Source: an uncultured Dehalococcoidia bacterium
Lineage (GTDB): Bacteria > Chloroflexota > Dehalococcoidia > Lucifugimonadales > UBA3495
NCBI GenBank assembly: GCA_958295765.1
Contig: CATQHB010000002.1
Span: 1,816,001-1,880,000, forward strand
Direction: 5' to 3'
DNA length: 64,000 nt
In this document: positions 35,713 through 44,655 of the stretch, piece after piece
Layout of the letters: the number at the start of each line of letters is the position of its first letter
Numbering within the stretch: position 1 is the stretch's first letter
The notes under the pieces: generated by a model
The model's input: only the letters and a program-made list of their open reading frames with translations
Told to the model about the DNA's origin: nothing
The model's database searches: none
Made by a program: the position numbers and the translations under genes

Positions 35713-36549
35713 ATGCCGCGATTGTTGGGACGGCGGCGGGGGGCCGGGGTGGCGGTGGTGGAACTGCACGGGGTTATCGGGACCCGGGTGCGGGATTCGG
35801 TCTATGCCAAACTCTTTTCCGACCTGGCCGCCAACAAACGCTACAAGGCGGTGCTGCTGGACATCGAATCCCCCGGCGGGTCGGCGGCGGCCTCGGAACT
35901 GCTCTACTTCAGCCTGTGCCGGCTGGCGGCCCGCAAGCCGGTGGTGGCCTACATCCGCAACCTGGGGGCCTCCGGGGGCTACTACCTGGCCTGCGCCGCC
36001 CACCGGATCACCGCCCTGCCCACCACCATGGTCGGCTCCATTGGCGTCATCTACCTGCGGCCCATCCTGGAGCAACTGCTGGGCAAGGCCGGGGTGGAGT
36101 TTTCGGTGTTCAAGGGCGGGCGGCTGAAGGATATGAGCGGGTTCTGGCGCCACCCCACCGACGAGGAGACGGCCAAGCTGGAGGGACTGATTAACGAAGT
36201 CTATGAGAACTTCGTCGCGGTGGTCTGCCGGGGCCGCCGGCTGGAAACGGCCCAGGCGCTGGAACTGGCGACCGGGGAGTTGTTCACCGCCCAGCAGGGG
36301 CAGCAGTTGGGGCTGGTGGACGAACTGCTGGACTTTGACGCGTCGCTGGCGTTGGCGGCTCAGTTGGGGGAGACCCGGCCTCGGCCCAAGTATCTGCGCC
36401 CCCGCCGGTCGATGTCGGAGAAGCTGCTGGGGCGGACGGCGAGCCAGCACCCGGCGCTGGGCCTGCTGACGCCGGAGGTGCAGCGGCTGCTGGCCGGGGG
36501 CCTCTACTACCTGGAGCCGTCGGGCCTGCTGACGCCCTCCGGCGACTGA
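35713..36549 (+). CDS. S49-family signal-peptide-peptidase-like protease
   Basis: 278 residues from ATG 35713 (AGGGGGG before it; an upstream frame to 35662 is less likely). The SppA fold is seen in ESPGGSAAASELL, catalytic Ser88 in GASGGYYLA and Lys139 in RLKDMSGFW, which together form the Ser-Lys dyad. No N-terminal membrane helix is visible, so it resembles a soluble SppA-like form that degrades signal-peptide or other fragments. The ~50-residue C-terminus is outside the usual core. Confidence 0.88.
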   Translation: MPRLLGRRRGAGVAVVELHGVIGTRVRDSVYAKLFSDLAANKRYKAVLLDIESPGGSAAASELLYFSLCRLAARKPVVAYIRNLGASGGYYLACAAHRITALPTTMVGSIGVIYLRPILEQLLGKAGVEFSVFKGGRLKDMSGFWRHPTDEETAKLEGLINEVYENFVAVVCRGRRLETAQALELATGELFTAQQGQQLGLVDELLDFDASLALAAQLGETRPRPKYLRPRRSMSEKLLGRTASQHPALGLLTPEVQRLLAGGLYYLEPSGLLTPSGD

Positions 36550-36609
36550 CAACGACTGATACGGACGGATACGGCAGCTTTTACTATCCCTTGCCCAGGA
36601 GGTTCCGGG

Positions 36610-37569
36610 GTGGCCGGTAGATACGATGTTACCCGCGATACTACCCGCGATACTACCTACGATGTGTTGATTGTGGGCGGCGGGTTGGCCGGAATGACGG
36701 CGGGGCTGTACGCCGCCCGCTATGGCCTGACCACCGGGCTGGTGGAGGAAATGATGGGCGGCGCCCAGATTATCAACGTGGAGCGGATTGAGAACTTCCC
36801 CGGTTTCCCGGAGGGCATTTCCGGCGCCGAGTTGGCCCCGGCCTTGCAGGAGCAAGCAATGAACGCCGGGGTGGAGTTCCTGATGGACACGGCGGCGCAG
36901 GTGGTTCGGGAGGGGGATTTCAAGCGGGTGGACGGCGCCGGCGGCAGCTATCGGGCCCGGGCGGTGATAATCGCCACCGGCTCCCGGCTGCGGTCGGCCG
37001 GCATCCCCGGGGAGGAACGGTTGCGGGACCGGGGGGTGTCCCATTGCGCCACCTGCGACGGGCCAATGAGTATGGGGCAGACGGTGGGGGTAGTCGGCGG
37101 CGGCGATTCGGCGGCGGATGAGGCGTTGACCTTGACCGAGTACGCCGACCGGGTGCTGCTGTTCCACCGCCGGGGGGAGTTGCGGGCGCAGCAGGCCCTC
37201 CAGACCCGCCTGCTGGAACATCCCAAGGTGGAAGTTCTCTGGAACACGCTGGTAACCGAGGTTATCGGCGAGGACACGCTGACCGGGGTGCGCCTGCGGG
37301 ACACGGCTACGAACCGGGAAAGGGAGGTTGCGCTGAACGGCCTGTTCCTGTACGTGGGCCTGGAACCCAACTCGGAGTTGGTCCGGGGGCTGGTGGCGCC
37401 GGACCGGGGCGGGCATATTCCGGTGAACCTGTCGATGGAGACGGCGGAGCCGGGGCTGTACGCGGTGGGCGACGTGCGGCAACATTCGGCGGCCCAACTG
37501 GTGGCCGCCGCCGGCGACGGGGCCACCGCCGCCATCGCCGCCTTTAAGTATCTGCGGGGCCGGGATTAA
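36610..37569 (+). CDS. Thioredoxin-reductase-like FAD/NAD(P) oxidoreductase
   Basis: 319 residues from a GTG with AGGAGG upstream. The FAD site is YDVLIVGGGLAGMTAGLYAAR, the redox disulfide is Cys146-Ala-Thr-Cys149 (SHCATCDG), the NADPH site VGVVGGGDSAADEAL and the distal FAD motif GLYAVGDVRQ. It probably reduces thioredoxin or a glutaredoxin-like partner. An odd N-terminal stretch repeats TRDTTRDTTYD. It could act with the UGSC protein in redox chemistry, but nothing in the local order shows this. Confidence 0.88.
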   Translation: MAGRYDVTRDTTRDTTYDVLIVGGGLAGMTAGLYAARYGLTTGLVEEMMGGAQIINVERIENFPGFPEGISGAELAPALQEQAMNAGVEFLMDTAAQVVREGDFKRVDGAGGSYRARAVIIATGSRLRSAGIPGEERLRDRGVSHCATCDGPMSMGQTVGVVGGGDSAADEALTLTEYADRVLLFHRRGELRAQQALQTRLLEHPKVEVLWNTLVTEVIGEDTLTGVRLRDTATNREREVALNGLFLYVGLEPNSELVRGLVAPDRGGHIPVNLSMETAEPGLYAVGDVRQHSAAQLVAAAGDGATAAIAAFKYLRGRD

Positions 37570-37591
37570 CCGGGATGGGCCGGATTAACCG

Positions 37592-38074
37592 ATGCTGTTA
37601 GGGTGGCGCATCCCTGGGTGGCTGATCGGCCAGGACCTGGAGCGGGCCGGCAAGCGTATCCTTTGGGGCGGAATTGCCGGCCTGGCGGCGGCGGGAATCA
37701 ACTTTGTCGTAATTATGGCGACCTACTTCGGCGACCCGGCGGTGGCCGGGGTCATCCAGCCCGGCGGCGGGGCCTTCCTGTTCGTGCTGGTCGAGGCGGG
37801 GATGATAATGACGCTGTCGGTGGGGGTTCTGAACCGCATCAGAGCGGCGGCGGCGTTGCTGCTGGCCTGGCACCTGGTCAGCAAGCTGTCCCTGTTTGCC
37901 CTGGCAACCTTCGGCTGGGGGCCGGGCAGCCTGCACCCGTTGTCCCTGGTCTTGAACCTGCTATTCGCCTACCTCTTTTTCCAGGGCTGGCGCGGCGTCC
38001 TGACCTGGCATTACTTGACCCACCCGGCTTATCCAACCGGGATTGTTGACCGGCAGGACGGGGCTGGGGAATAG
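37592..38074 (+). CDS. Small integral membrane protein, four predicted helices
   Basis: 160 residues with hydrophobic segments about 25-45 (IAGLAAAGINFVVIMATYFG), 60-80, 83-105 and 118-140. I do not recognise the family. It starts 22 bases after the TrxR-like gene on the same strand and may be co-transcribed with it. No catalytic motif is visible. Confidence 0.65.
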   Translation: MLLGWRIPGWLIGQDLERAGKRILWGGIAGLAAAGINFVVIMATYFGDPAVAGVIQPGGGAFLFVLVEAGMIMTLSVGVLNRIRAAAALLLAWHLVSKLSLFALATFGWGPGSLHPLSLVLNLLFAYLFFQGWRGVLTWHYLTHPAYPTGIVDRQDGAGE

Positions 38075-38107
38075 GGGGTTGGCCGGTTAAATCGTCTCAA
38101 CCGTCCC

Positions 38108-38554
38108 TCAATCGTCCCGCAACAGGGCGATAAAGCCGGCCTGAACGAAATCCCGGTCGTGGGCCAGGGCCTGCCAGATACCCCGACTTTCCATTATCAG
38201 GAAACTGGCGCAATCGGTGAGGCTCCAACGCTGATCCAGGCGCGCCGCGTAGCGTTCTTTAGCCTCCTGGAACTGTTTCTGACTCAGCGGCACAACTTCT
38301 ACGTTAGAGTCCTCGGCGCTGACTTCCTTGACCAGTTCTACGGCTTGGCGGCGGCTGTATGGCCCCCGTCGGGCCATGCCGTCCAGCAGTTCTACCAATA
38401 CCAGTTCGCTGGTGATGATTTGGCGCGAGGCGTATCGCACAGCGGCACGTTGAACCCTTTCCCTCAAAGGGTCATTATGATTCAACAGCCCCAGCCAGTA
38501 GCCGGTATCGGCAAAGACGGCCTGGGCAGCCGGGGTGTTCGGGGACGTACTCAT
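38108..38554 (-). CDS. PIN-domain toxin (VapC-like), pair 3
   Basis: 146 residues: Asp16 (FADTGYWLG), Glu55 (LVLVELLDGM), Asp114 (SLTDCASFLI) and Asp133/135 (AHDRDFVQAG) form the PIN acidic set. The start overlaps the stop of the gene at 38551-38991 by four bases, so it is translated together with that partner. It lies opposite to the membrane-protein gene, 33 bases apart and convergent. Confidence 0.85.
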   Translation of the reverse strand: MSTSPNTPAAQAVFADTGYWLGLLNHNDPLRERVQRAAVRYASRQIITSELVLVELLDGMARRGPYSRRQAVELVKEVSAEDSNVEVVPLSQKQFQEAKERYAARLDQRWSLTDCASFLIMESRGIWQALAHDRDFVQAGFIALLRDD

Positions 38555-38991
38555 TCTTTGGGGTAACCGTAGAAGTAGTGCTTATAGTTGGCCGCAAAGT
38601 CGTCGGGAAGTTCTTCCTCTTCGGGCAGCGGATATTTTTTAATAATCTCGTCGGCTATCTGCGTCATCCGCAGCCCGACGTTGGTTTTCGGGTCGGTGGA
38701 TACGGGGGGATTCGGGGATTCGCCGGGTTGAATTATCCGGCAGCTATCCACCCGCAGGATATGGCGCAGGACTCCCGCCTGGTCGAACTTTCCCTCGCCT
38801 TTGACCACCAGGCGGGTCCACTTATGGTTGCGAAAAACGTTGGTGATGACAGCTTCCCAGTAGTCGGTAAAGTCGCCGGTAACGCCGTCGCCGTCCTCCA
38901 GCCGGAGGCGGAAGGTGCCGCTGCCGTCATCGTTCAACTCCACCGCCCGCACTTCGCCCACCACCATTATTTGGTCGGTGTACGGTTCCAT
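38551..38991 (-). CDS. Probable partner of PIN pair 3 (146 aa), antitoxin of unfamiliar type
   Basis: Beta-rich N-terminal half (VVGEVRAVELNDDGSGTFRL) and a helical C-terminal half (VGLRMTQIADEIIKKYPLPE, ending KHYFYGYPKE). No Phd, VapB/AbrB or ribbon-helix-helix motif is visible. Its position before the PIN toxin with a 4-base overlap argues for an antitoxin of a less studied kind. ATG 38991 is preceded by GGGGGT. Confidence 0.55.
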   Translation of the reverse strand: MEPYTDQIMVVGEVRAVELNDDGSGTFRLRLEDGDGVTGDFTDYWEAVITNVFRNHKWTRLVVKGEGKFDQAGVLRHILRVDSCRIIQPGESPNPPVSTDPKTNVGLRMTQIADEIIKKYPLPEEEELPDDFAANYKHYFYGYPKE

Positions 38992-39003
38992 TTATTTACC
39001 CCC

Positions 39004-40167
39004 TTATCCGACTCTGACGCCCGGCATCCGGGGCAACACCCCTTCCGCGAACCTGGTTAGCTGGTCCTTGAACACTTCCTGCGGCATCCCCATCACCGCG
39101 CCCAAGTTGACCCGCTCGGTGCCCGGGTACTGCTCTTCCACGCTCATCAGGTGGTCGGCGATTTGTTCCGGGGGGCCGCAGAGCCAGACTTTGTTGGCGA
39201 CCGCCTCTTCCAGGGTGGGCAGCTCAATGCCTCGGGGCCGGCCGGCTTGGGCCACCGTGTCAATCTGTTCCTGGCTCATTCGCATCAGGCCCAGGGGCGC
39301 GGCGAACTTCATCGCCTCCTCAAAGTAGGGGCGGGCCTGGTCGATGGCTTTCTGCTGCGTGTCGGCGATAAAGAAACGATAGCCCAGGGCCACGTCCTCG
39401 CCCAGGGCCAACTCCCGCCCGTGAGTCGCCGCCGCCTGCTGGTACAGGGCCATCCGTTCCGACAGGGCCGGCTCCGGCGTGTTGGCAATCAGCGCCTTGA
39501 TGCCCATTCGCCCCATAAAGTCAACGCCCTTGGGGTTGCCGCTGACCAGGGGCTGCCAGATTTCCACCGGTTGGCTGACCGGCCGGGGCACCAGGCTCAG
39601 CTTTTCCAGTTGGTAGCCGCGATAAGGCACCGGGGGCGGTATCTGGTAGTGCTTGCCTTGATGGGAAAAGGCGTCCTGGGAGAAGGCTTTGACCAGAACC
39701 TCCACCTGCTCCTCAAAGAGTTCCCGGTTGGCGTCGCCGTCCAGCATCGGGGCGGCGAAGGTTTCCACTTCCCGCGTGTGGTAACCCCGGCCCACGCCGA
39801 AAATCACCCGTCCCCCGGTCAGGATGTCGGCCATGGCATAGTCCTCGGCCAGGCGCAGGGGATGCCACATCGGGGTGATGTTAAAGCCGCAGCCGTACTT
39901 CAGCCGCTCCGTGTTGGAGGCCAGGTAGAGGCTCAACATCAGCAGGTTGGGGATACACTCGTAGCCTTCGGTCTGGAAGTGGTGTTCCGCCATCCAGAAC
40001 TCGGCATAACCCAGGCTTTCCAGGTGGCGGGAAAAGTCCAGCGCCCAGCCAAAAGCCTCGGCCAGCTTCTCATTGGAATAACTGCGGTCATTAGCCGGGG
40101 TGCCCTCAAAGCCCAGGTGGTCATCCACGATATGACCGGCGTAGGAAGCGCTAAAACTGGTGAACAT
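39004..40167 (-). CDS. Luciferase-like flavin-dependent oxidoreductase 3
   Basis: 387 residues of the LLM fold (AEFWMAEHHFQTEGY, LKYGCGFNITPMWHPLRLAE, GRVIFGVGRGYHTREVETF, PVEIWQPLVSGNP). It resembles the 26959 enzyme in the EHHF segment but differs elsewhere. GAGGAATAAAC precedes ATG 40167. It lies 12 bases downstream of the toxin-antitoxin pair 3 and upstream of a repeat, so it is probably transcribed alone. Substrate unknown. Confidence 0.9.
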   Translation of the reverse strand: MFTSFSASYAGHIVDDHLGFEGTPANDRSYSNEKLAEAFGWALDFSRHLESLGYAEFWMAEHHFQTEGYECIPNLLMLSLYLASNTERLKYGCGFNITPMWHPLRLAEDYAMADILTGGRVIFGVGRGYHTREVETFAAPMLDGDANRELFEEQVEVLVKAFSQDAFSHQGKHYQIPPPVPYRGYQLEKLSLVPRPVSQPVEIWQPLVSGNPKGVDFMGRMGIKALIANTPEPALSERMALYQQAAATHGRELALGEDVALGYRFFIADTQQKAIDQARPYFEEAMKFAAPLGLMRMSQEQIDTVAQAGRPRGIELPTLEEAVANKVWLCGPPEQIADHLMSVEEQYPGTERVNLGAVMGMPQEVFKDQLTRFAEGVLPRMPGVRVG

Positions 40168-40196
40168 TATGTTTATTCCTCTGTAAAGTTCTTGGT

Positions 40197-40232
40197 TAAT
40201 CCACGAAGGCGCGAATAACCACGAATGGGATT
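40197..40232. repeat. Partial copy of the AATCCACGAAGG repeat
   Basis: TAATCCACGAAGGCGCGAAT with an inverted-like CACGAATGG follows; related to the element at 1431-1514. Confidence 0.45.
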
Positions 40233-40297
40233 TTGGGATGCCGGGTCTCTCCTGAAAGCCGTCCGTCGGGCGGTAGTATCTTCCCTGGCCCGCTAAC

Positions 40298-42559
40298 CTA
40301 CCGGCTGAATCGCTGTTTAATGTAATCCTGAATTTGACTGGCGGTCAGTTCGGTACTGGAAGGGCCGGTGCGAATGAAAAAAGACTCTTTGTTACCGTCC
40401 TTATCCTTGAGATAGACCGGAACGGCAGACCTCTGGCAATCCACCACCATCACGCGGCAATCTTCATAGTCGTCGAAATGGGCGTGTACGGCGGTCATCG
40501 CCTGAGGCCCCATGCGGTCATTTCCGATGTTGACCAAATGCAGGTTCATCCGGTCTTCATTGGAGAAATTATCTTTCTCTATACCCACCGGCGTACCGTC
40601 ATCAGCCACCCCGATAATCAGCTTGCCCCCGTTGGTGTTCAAGAATCCGGCCAGGGTTTTCAGGACTGTTTGTTCCATACGGGTGTCCGTTTTGCCGGTA
40701 TGCAGATTTACCCGCAGGGTGGACTTGAACTCTACGAAATCCGATTCACCACTGGCAACCAGTTCGGTAACGTCCAACTCCCCCGTGTCGGGTTCCACGG
40801 TGCCACTCCCGGTCAGTTTCTGATAGCCCTCCCGGACAACCTGCGCCATCATTTCCCGGCGGGTTTCCAGGAAAGTCTGGTAATCCATTTGTTCCCAGTT
40901 TTCCGGCAGGGCGTGGTAGTGATACATCCGCGCCAATTCTGACGAAGTGAAGCGTTCTCTCAGGCTCGGCAGATACTCCGCCGGGGCCTGGTCGGAAATC
41001 CTGACGTTGTCCCCCCGCTCCACATAGGCATAGTTGGCTATCTGGTTCACCTGCGGGGTTGCCGAGATGCCCAGCTTGGCTAAATACCCCCGGGGAAACA
41101 GGTGATGCCGCTCAACGGCAGAACGGTTTGCCTGGAGAACCGGATCCAGCATATCGGAAACTTTGGCGCTGGAAAACAACCCCGGCGCTTCCAGTAGAGT
41201 CAAGGCTGCCTCATAAGCAAACCGGGACGGGCTGCTCGCTGAGGACGTAGCCAGGTTGTTGAGCAGGGTGATGTTCCAGAAATCGTTGGTCAACGTCCGA
41301 TCACACACACTTTGCAAATGGCTGACAAACTGGTCAACCCCGGCCACGTCCCGGAGCGCGGCCAAATCCGCCTCAATAGCCGACTCCGGAGAGTTGGTAT
41401 ATCGCCCGGTTATCGCCCCCATAAAGAACCATTGGGCAATCGCCCGGCGCAGGGTGGATTCCTCAACGCCGTACTCAGTCCGTCCTATCAGGTAAAGCAT
41501 ATAGGAATACAGCAGATTGTAGGATGAGCTAATCATCCGGCCACTGCGGAAGCCGGCATGATGGATGCAGCGCATAAAACCGTGCCAGCTTTCCAGGTTA
41601 AGCACCCGCTCCTGGGCCAGTTTCAGCACGTCAAACTGCCGCTCCCGGCGTTCCTGGCTGAACTGCTGGGTTTCCAAATCCTTGCCGCGCAAAATGGAAT
41701 AGACGTACTGAAGCCTGGCCCGTCGGAAAGCCAAGCCTACACTGACCCGCAAAAGCTGGTCGGGTTTCGGTTCAATAAAGTAATTGAAGGGTGATGGGCT
41801 GCCCCTAGAGGGTGTGCGCGACGCTCGGCAAAACTCCTCCAACTGAATCCGTCCTTCATCCCAGAAAACCGACAGCAGCGTCAGGATAAAGTCAGCCTGG
41901 TTGAGATTCTCTCCCTTGCTGTTGATGCGGACGAATACGTCGGCAACATCTTCTTCCGAGATATTGGCATCCAATTGCAAAGCGGTAAAGGGAAAAGCCG
42001 AAAGGCCGTGCAGCTTGGTGAGGGAATTCTGAATCTTCTCCTCATCTTCGTCGGAAACCTCATGGTCGGCGCTCAAATCCCGGATATAGTTGCCGGCCAA
42101 CCGGAACATATTTGCTCCGGCATCCCAAAAGTTGGAGATGTCCGGGATGTACCGCTTATCTTGCTGAATGGCGGCGTCGGTTACCTCAAATCTCTCCTCC
42201 AGGGGGTTGAACGCAATTCGGATGCGCTCACTGGTGTAGTTGGGGAACATCACCGGGACACCGTTAAACACCGCGTACAAAGAGGTCAGCCGCTGTTGCC
42301 CATCGACAATCAGCAGGTTCGGAACCATCTGCTTGGCGTCGGTTCCAATAACTTTGGCGCCGTCGTCCTGGGCGTTATCCCACAACAACAGATAGCCCAC
42401 CGGATACCCTTTATACATAGAGTCAAACAGGTCGCGGACTTTGGGTTTTCCCCAAACGAAGGGACGCTGTATGTCGGGCAAGCCGATTTGTCCCAAGGAG
42501 ATACCATTCATCAGCCCCGACAGGGTGTAGTCAACCTTCTTGAAAATGGTGTCAACCAA
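40298..42559 (-). CDS. DUF262-HNH-AlbA_2 fusion protein (GmrSD-like defence candidate)
   Basis: 753 residues. The DUF262 NTPase-like domain holds DIQRPFVWGKPK (~29-40) and the ParB-like VDGQQRLTSLY (85-95). A helical middle leads to an HNH-like block with ERHHLFPRGY (483-492) and later NYAYVERGDN. The last ~150 residues, from GESDFVEFKS (605) through GFLNTNGGKLIIGVADDG, are an AlbA_2/Schlafen-type domain. GmrSD-type enzymes cut modified phage DNA. A TTG start at 42559 with GGAGGG upstream is used; an ATG at residue 18 is the alternative. Confidence 0.82.
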   Translation of the reverse strand: MVDTIFKKVDYTLSGLMNGISLGQIGLPDIQRPFVWGKPKVRDLFDSMYKGYPVGYLLLWDNAQDDGAKVIGTDAKQMVPNLLIVDGQQRLTSLYAVFNGVPVMFPNYTSERIRIAFNPLEERFEVTDAAIQQDKRYIPDISNFWDAGANMFRLAGNYIRDLSADHEVSDEDEEKIQNSLTKLHGLSAFPFTALQLDANISEEDVADVFVRINSKGENLNQADFILTLLSVFWDEGRIQLEEFCRASRTPSRGSPSPFNYFIEPKPDQLLRVSVGLAFRRARLQYVYSILRGKDLETQQFSQERRERQFDVLKLAQERVLNLESWHGFMRCIHHAGFRSGRMISSSYNLLYSYMLYLIGRTEYGVEESTLRRAIAQWFFMGAITGRYTNSPESAIEADLAALRDVAGVDQFVSHLQSVCDRTLTNDFWNITLLNNLATSSASSPSRFAYEAALTLLEAPGLFSSAKVSDMLDPVLQANRSAVERHHLFPRGYLAKLGISATPQVNQIANYAYVERGDNVRISDQAPAEYLPSLRERFTSSELARMYHYHALPENWEQMDYQTFLETRREMMAQVVREGYQKLTGSGTVEPDTGELDVTELVASGESDFVEFKSTLRVNLHTGKTDTRMEQTVLKTLAGFLNTNGGKLIIGVADDGTPVGIEKDNFSNEDRMNLHLVNIGNDRMGPQAMTAVHAHFDDYEDCRVMVVDCQRSAVPVYLKDKDGNKESFFIRTGPSSTELTASQIQDYIKQRFSR

Positions 42560-42614
42560 GCAGCGCCCTCCTGGATGTTAAGCCGGATTTACTGGCCGGA
42601 AAATTGCCCCCCAC

Positions 42615-43535
42615 CTACACCGCCGGCGGGGGCGTCGGGGCCGGGTTGTGCAGTTCCATGCCCAGGGTGGCCGGGAAAACCCGGATTATGTCCTCTACCT
42701 CCCACCGGCCGTTGGTGTGCATCGTCCGCACCGGCTCCGGTTCGTTCAGCAGGGTAACCAGGCCGGCGGTAACGTAAAAGACGTGGCCGTTGACGTGGGC
42801 CGCCTCGTCGGAGGCCAGCCAGGTGGTAAAGGGGGCTATGTCCTCCGGCTGGCCGCGCAGTTCGCCCACGTTGCCGCCCACCATGCCCCGGGCCGCCCGC
42901 AGGTTGCGCGCCTCATCGGGGACGCTGCCAATCATCCGGGTCGAGGCGCTGGGCGCAATGGAGTTGGCGGTTACCCCGTACCGGCCCATGTCCCGGGCCA
43001 CCACCCGGGTAAACCCGGCGATGCCGTCCTTGGCCGCCCCGTAGTTGGCCTGGCCGGAGTTGCCGTACAGCCCGGAGGTGGAGCTGAAGGTGATTATCCG
43101 CCCGGAACGCTGCTGCCGGAACAGGATGCAGGCGTGCTTGACCACGCTGAAGGTGCCTTTGAGATGCACCGCGATAACGTCGTCCCATTCCTGTTCGCCC
43201 ATATTGAAAATCATCCGGTCCCGGAGGATGCCGGCGCAGGTAACTACGACGTCCAGCTTGCCGAAGTTATCAATGGCGGTCTGGACGATTTGCTCGCCGC
43301 CCTCCATCGTCGCCACCGATTCCATACAGGCCACCGCCTCGCCGCCGGCCTCGCGAATCTCGCCCACCACCTGCTCGGCGATGGACTGGTCAAAGCCGCT
43401 GCCGTCCAGGTTGACGCCGGGGTCAACCACCACCACTTTGGCGCCCTCGGCGGCCATCTGAAGGGCCACCCCCTTGCCGACGCCCCGGCCCGAGCCGGTT
43501 ACGATTGCTACTTTATCCTGCAAAAGATTGGGCAT
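42615..43535 (-). CDS. SDR-family oxidoreductase A
   Basis: 306 residues: TGSGRGVGKG (NAD(P) site), the catalytic Ser region SSTSGLYGNSGQANYGAAK with Tyr and Lys, and NSIAPSASTRMIG after it. Residues 37-60 carry an inserted VDPGVNLDGSGFDQ. It is probably an acyl or ketone reductase acting on a CoA-bound substrate. It is clearly paralogous to the next gene (most blocks identical), so a tandem duplication. It is on the same strand as the MaoC-type genes. Confidence 0.9.
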   Translation of the reverse strand: MPNLLQDKVAIVTGSGRGVGKGVALQMAAEGAKVVVVDPGVNLDGSGFDQSIAEQVVGEIREAGGEAVACMESVATMEGGEQIVQTAIDNFGKLDVVVTCAGILRDRMIFNMGEQEWDDVIAVHLKGTFSVVKHACILFRQQRSGRIITFSSTSGLYGNSGQANYGAAKDGIAGFTRVVARDMGRYGVTANSIAPSASTRMIGSVPDEARNLRAARGMVGGNVGELRGQPEDIAPFTTWLASDEAAHVNGHVFYVTAGLVTLLNEPEPVRTMHTNGRWEVEDIIRVFPATLGMELHNPAPTPPPAV

Positions 43536-43631
43536 TGATTCGCTCCCTTATTGGATGTGTTGGAGTGGGCTGGCGGGCCGGGTTTCCGGGCCGGCCCGGC
43601 CAGGGTTTTGCGTCAGGTTGCCAACTTCGGC

Positions 43632-44552
43632 CTACTCCCGCGGCGGGGCCGGGTTGTAGATGCCACTGGTCAGGTGGTTCCGGGCTTGCGGGGCGATGTC
43701 CTCCATTGACCAATGGCCTTCCGGGTTGAAAATGGCCCGCTCCGGCCGGGGCTGGGACATCAGGGATATTTCGCTGGCATAGACCAGGAAGGTCTGCCCG
43801 TTGACGTTGGCGGCGTAGTCGCTGGCGAGGTAGCAGACAAAGGGGGCGATGTCATCCGGGTTCATCGTCTCCGGCTCATTGCCCTGATCCAGGGTCTGCA
43901 CGCCGCCCCGGGCCCGGATTTCCGCCGCGCTGTCCGGGATGGCGCCAATCATCCGGGTGGTGGCCCGGGGCGCAATGGAGTTGGCGGTTACCCCGTACCG
44001 GCCCATATCCCGGGCCACCACCTTGGTGAACCCGGCAATGCCCGACTTGGCCGCCCCGTAGTTGGCCTGGCCCGAGTTGCCCTGCAACCCGGATTGGCTG
44101 CTGAAGGTGATTATCCGCCCGGAACGCTGCTGCCGGAACAGGATGCAGGCGTTCTTGACCACGCTGAAAGTCCCCTTGAGGTGGACGGCGATAACGTCGT
44201 CCCATTCCTGCTCGGTCATATTGAAAATCATCCGGTCCCGCAGGATGCCGGCGCAGGTAACTACGATGTCCAGCTTGCCGAAATTGTCGATGGCGGTCTG
44301 GACGATTTGCTCGCCGCCGGCCATGGTAGCCACCGATTCCAGGCAGGCTACGGCGCTGCCGCCATCCTGCCGGATTTCGGCCACCACCTGCTCGGCGATG
44401 GACTGGTCGTAGCCGCTGCCGTCCACGTTGACGCCGGGGTCAACCACCACCACTTGCGCGCCCTCGGCGGCCATCAGCTTGGCAACGCCCCGGCCCACGC
44501 CCCGGCCGGCGCCGGTAATGATGGCTACCTTGTCTCTGAGTATATCTGCCAT
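43632..44552 (-). CDS. SDR-family oxidoreductase B (tandem paralogue)
   Basis: 306 residues, same length and blocks as paralogue A: TGAGRGVGRG, VDPGVNVDGSG, SSQSGLQGNSGQANYGAAK, NSIAPRATTRMIG. The two differ mostly in the last ~90 residues. The genes are 96 bases apart. The pair suggests two reductase steps or a heteromer for related substrates. Confidence 0.9.
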   Translation of the reverse strand: MADILRDKVAIITGAGRGVGRGVAKLMAAEGAQVVVVDPGVNVDGSGYDQSIAEQVVAEIRQDGGSAVACLESVATMAGGEQIVQTAIDNFGKLDIVVTCAGILRDRMIFNMTEQEWDDVIAVHLKGTFSVVKNACILFRQQRSGRIITFSSQSGLQGNSGQANYGAAKSGIAGFTKVVARDMGRYGVTANSIAPRATTRMIGAIPDSAAEIRARGGVQTLDQGNEPETMNPDDIAPFVCYLASDYAANVNGQTFLVYASEISLMSQPRPERAIFNPEGHWSMEDIAPQARNHLTSGIYNPAPPRE

Positions 44553-44655
44553 ATTTGTTTTAACCTCAAATCGTATTTGCTGGTTCGGATAGTCAATTCA
44601 GCAGAATGTAATGTGTTGAAGGGTCTATGCTGAACCCACGCTGTCCTTACTTTTG

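Noticed and set aside
35668-37497. 609-aa minus-strand frame across the S49 and TrxR-like genes
   Set aside because: It spans two well-supported genes and the gap between them and has a His/Gln/Arg-rich composition.
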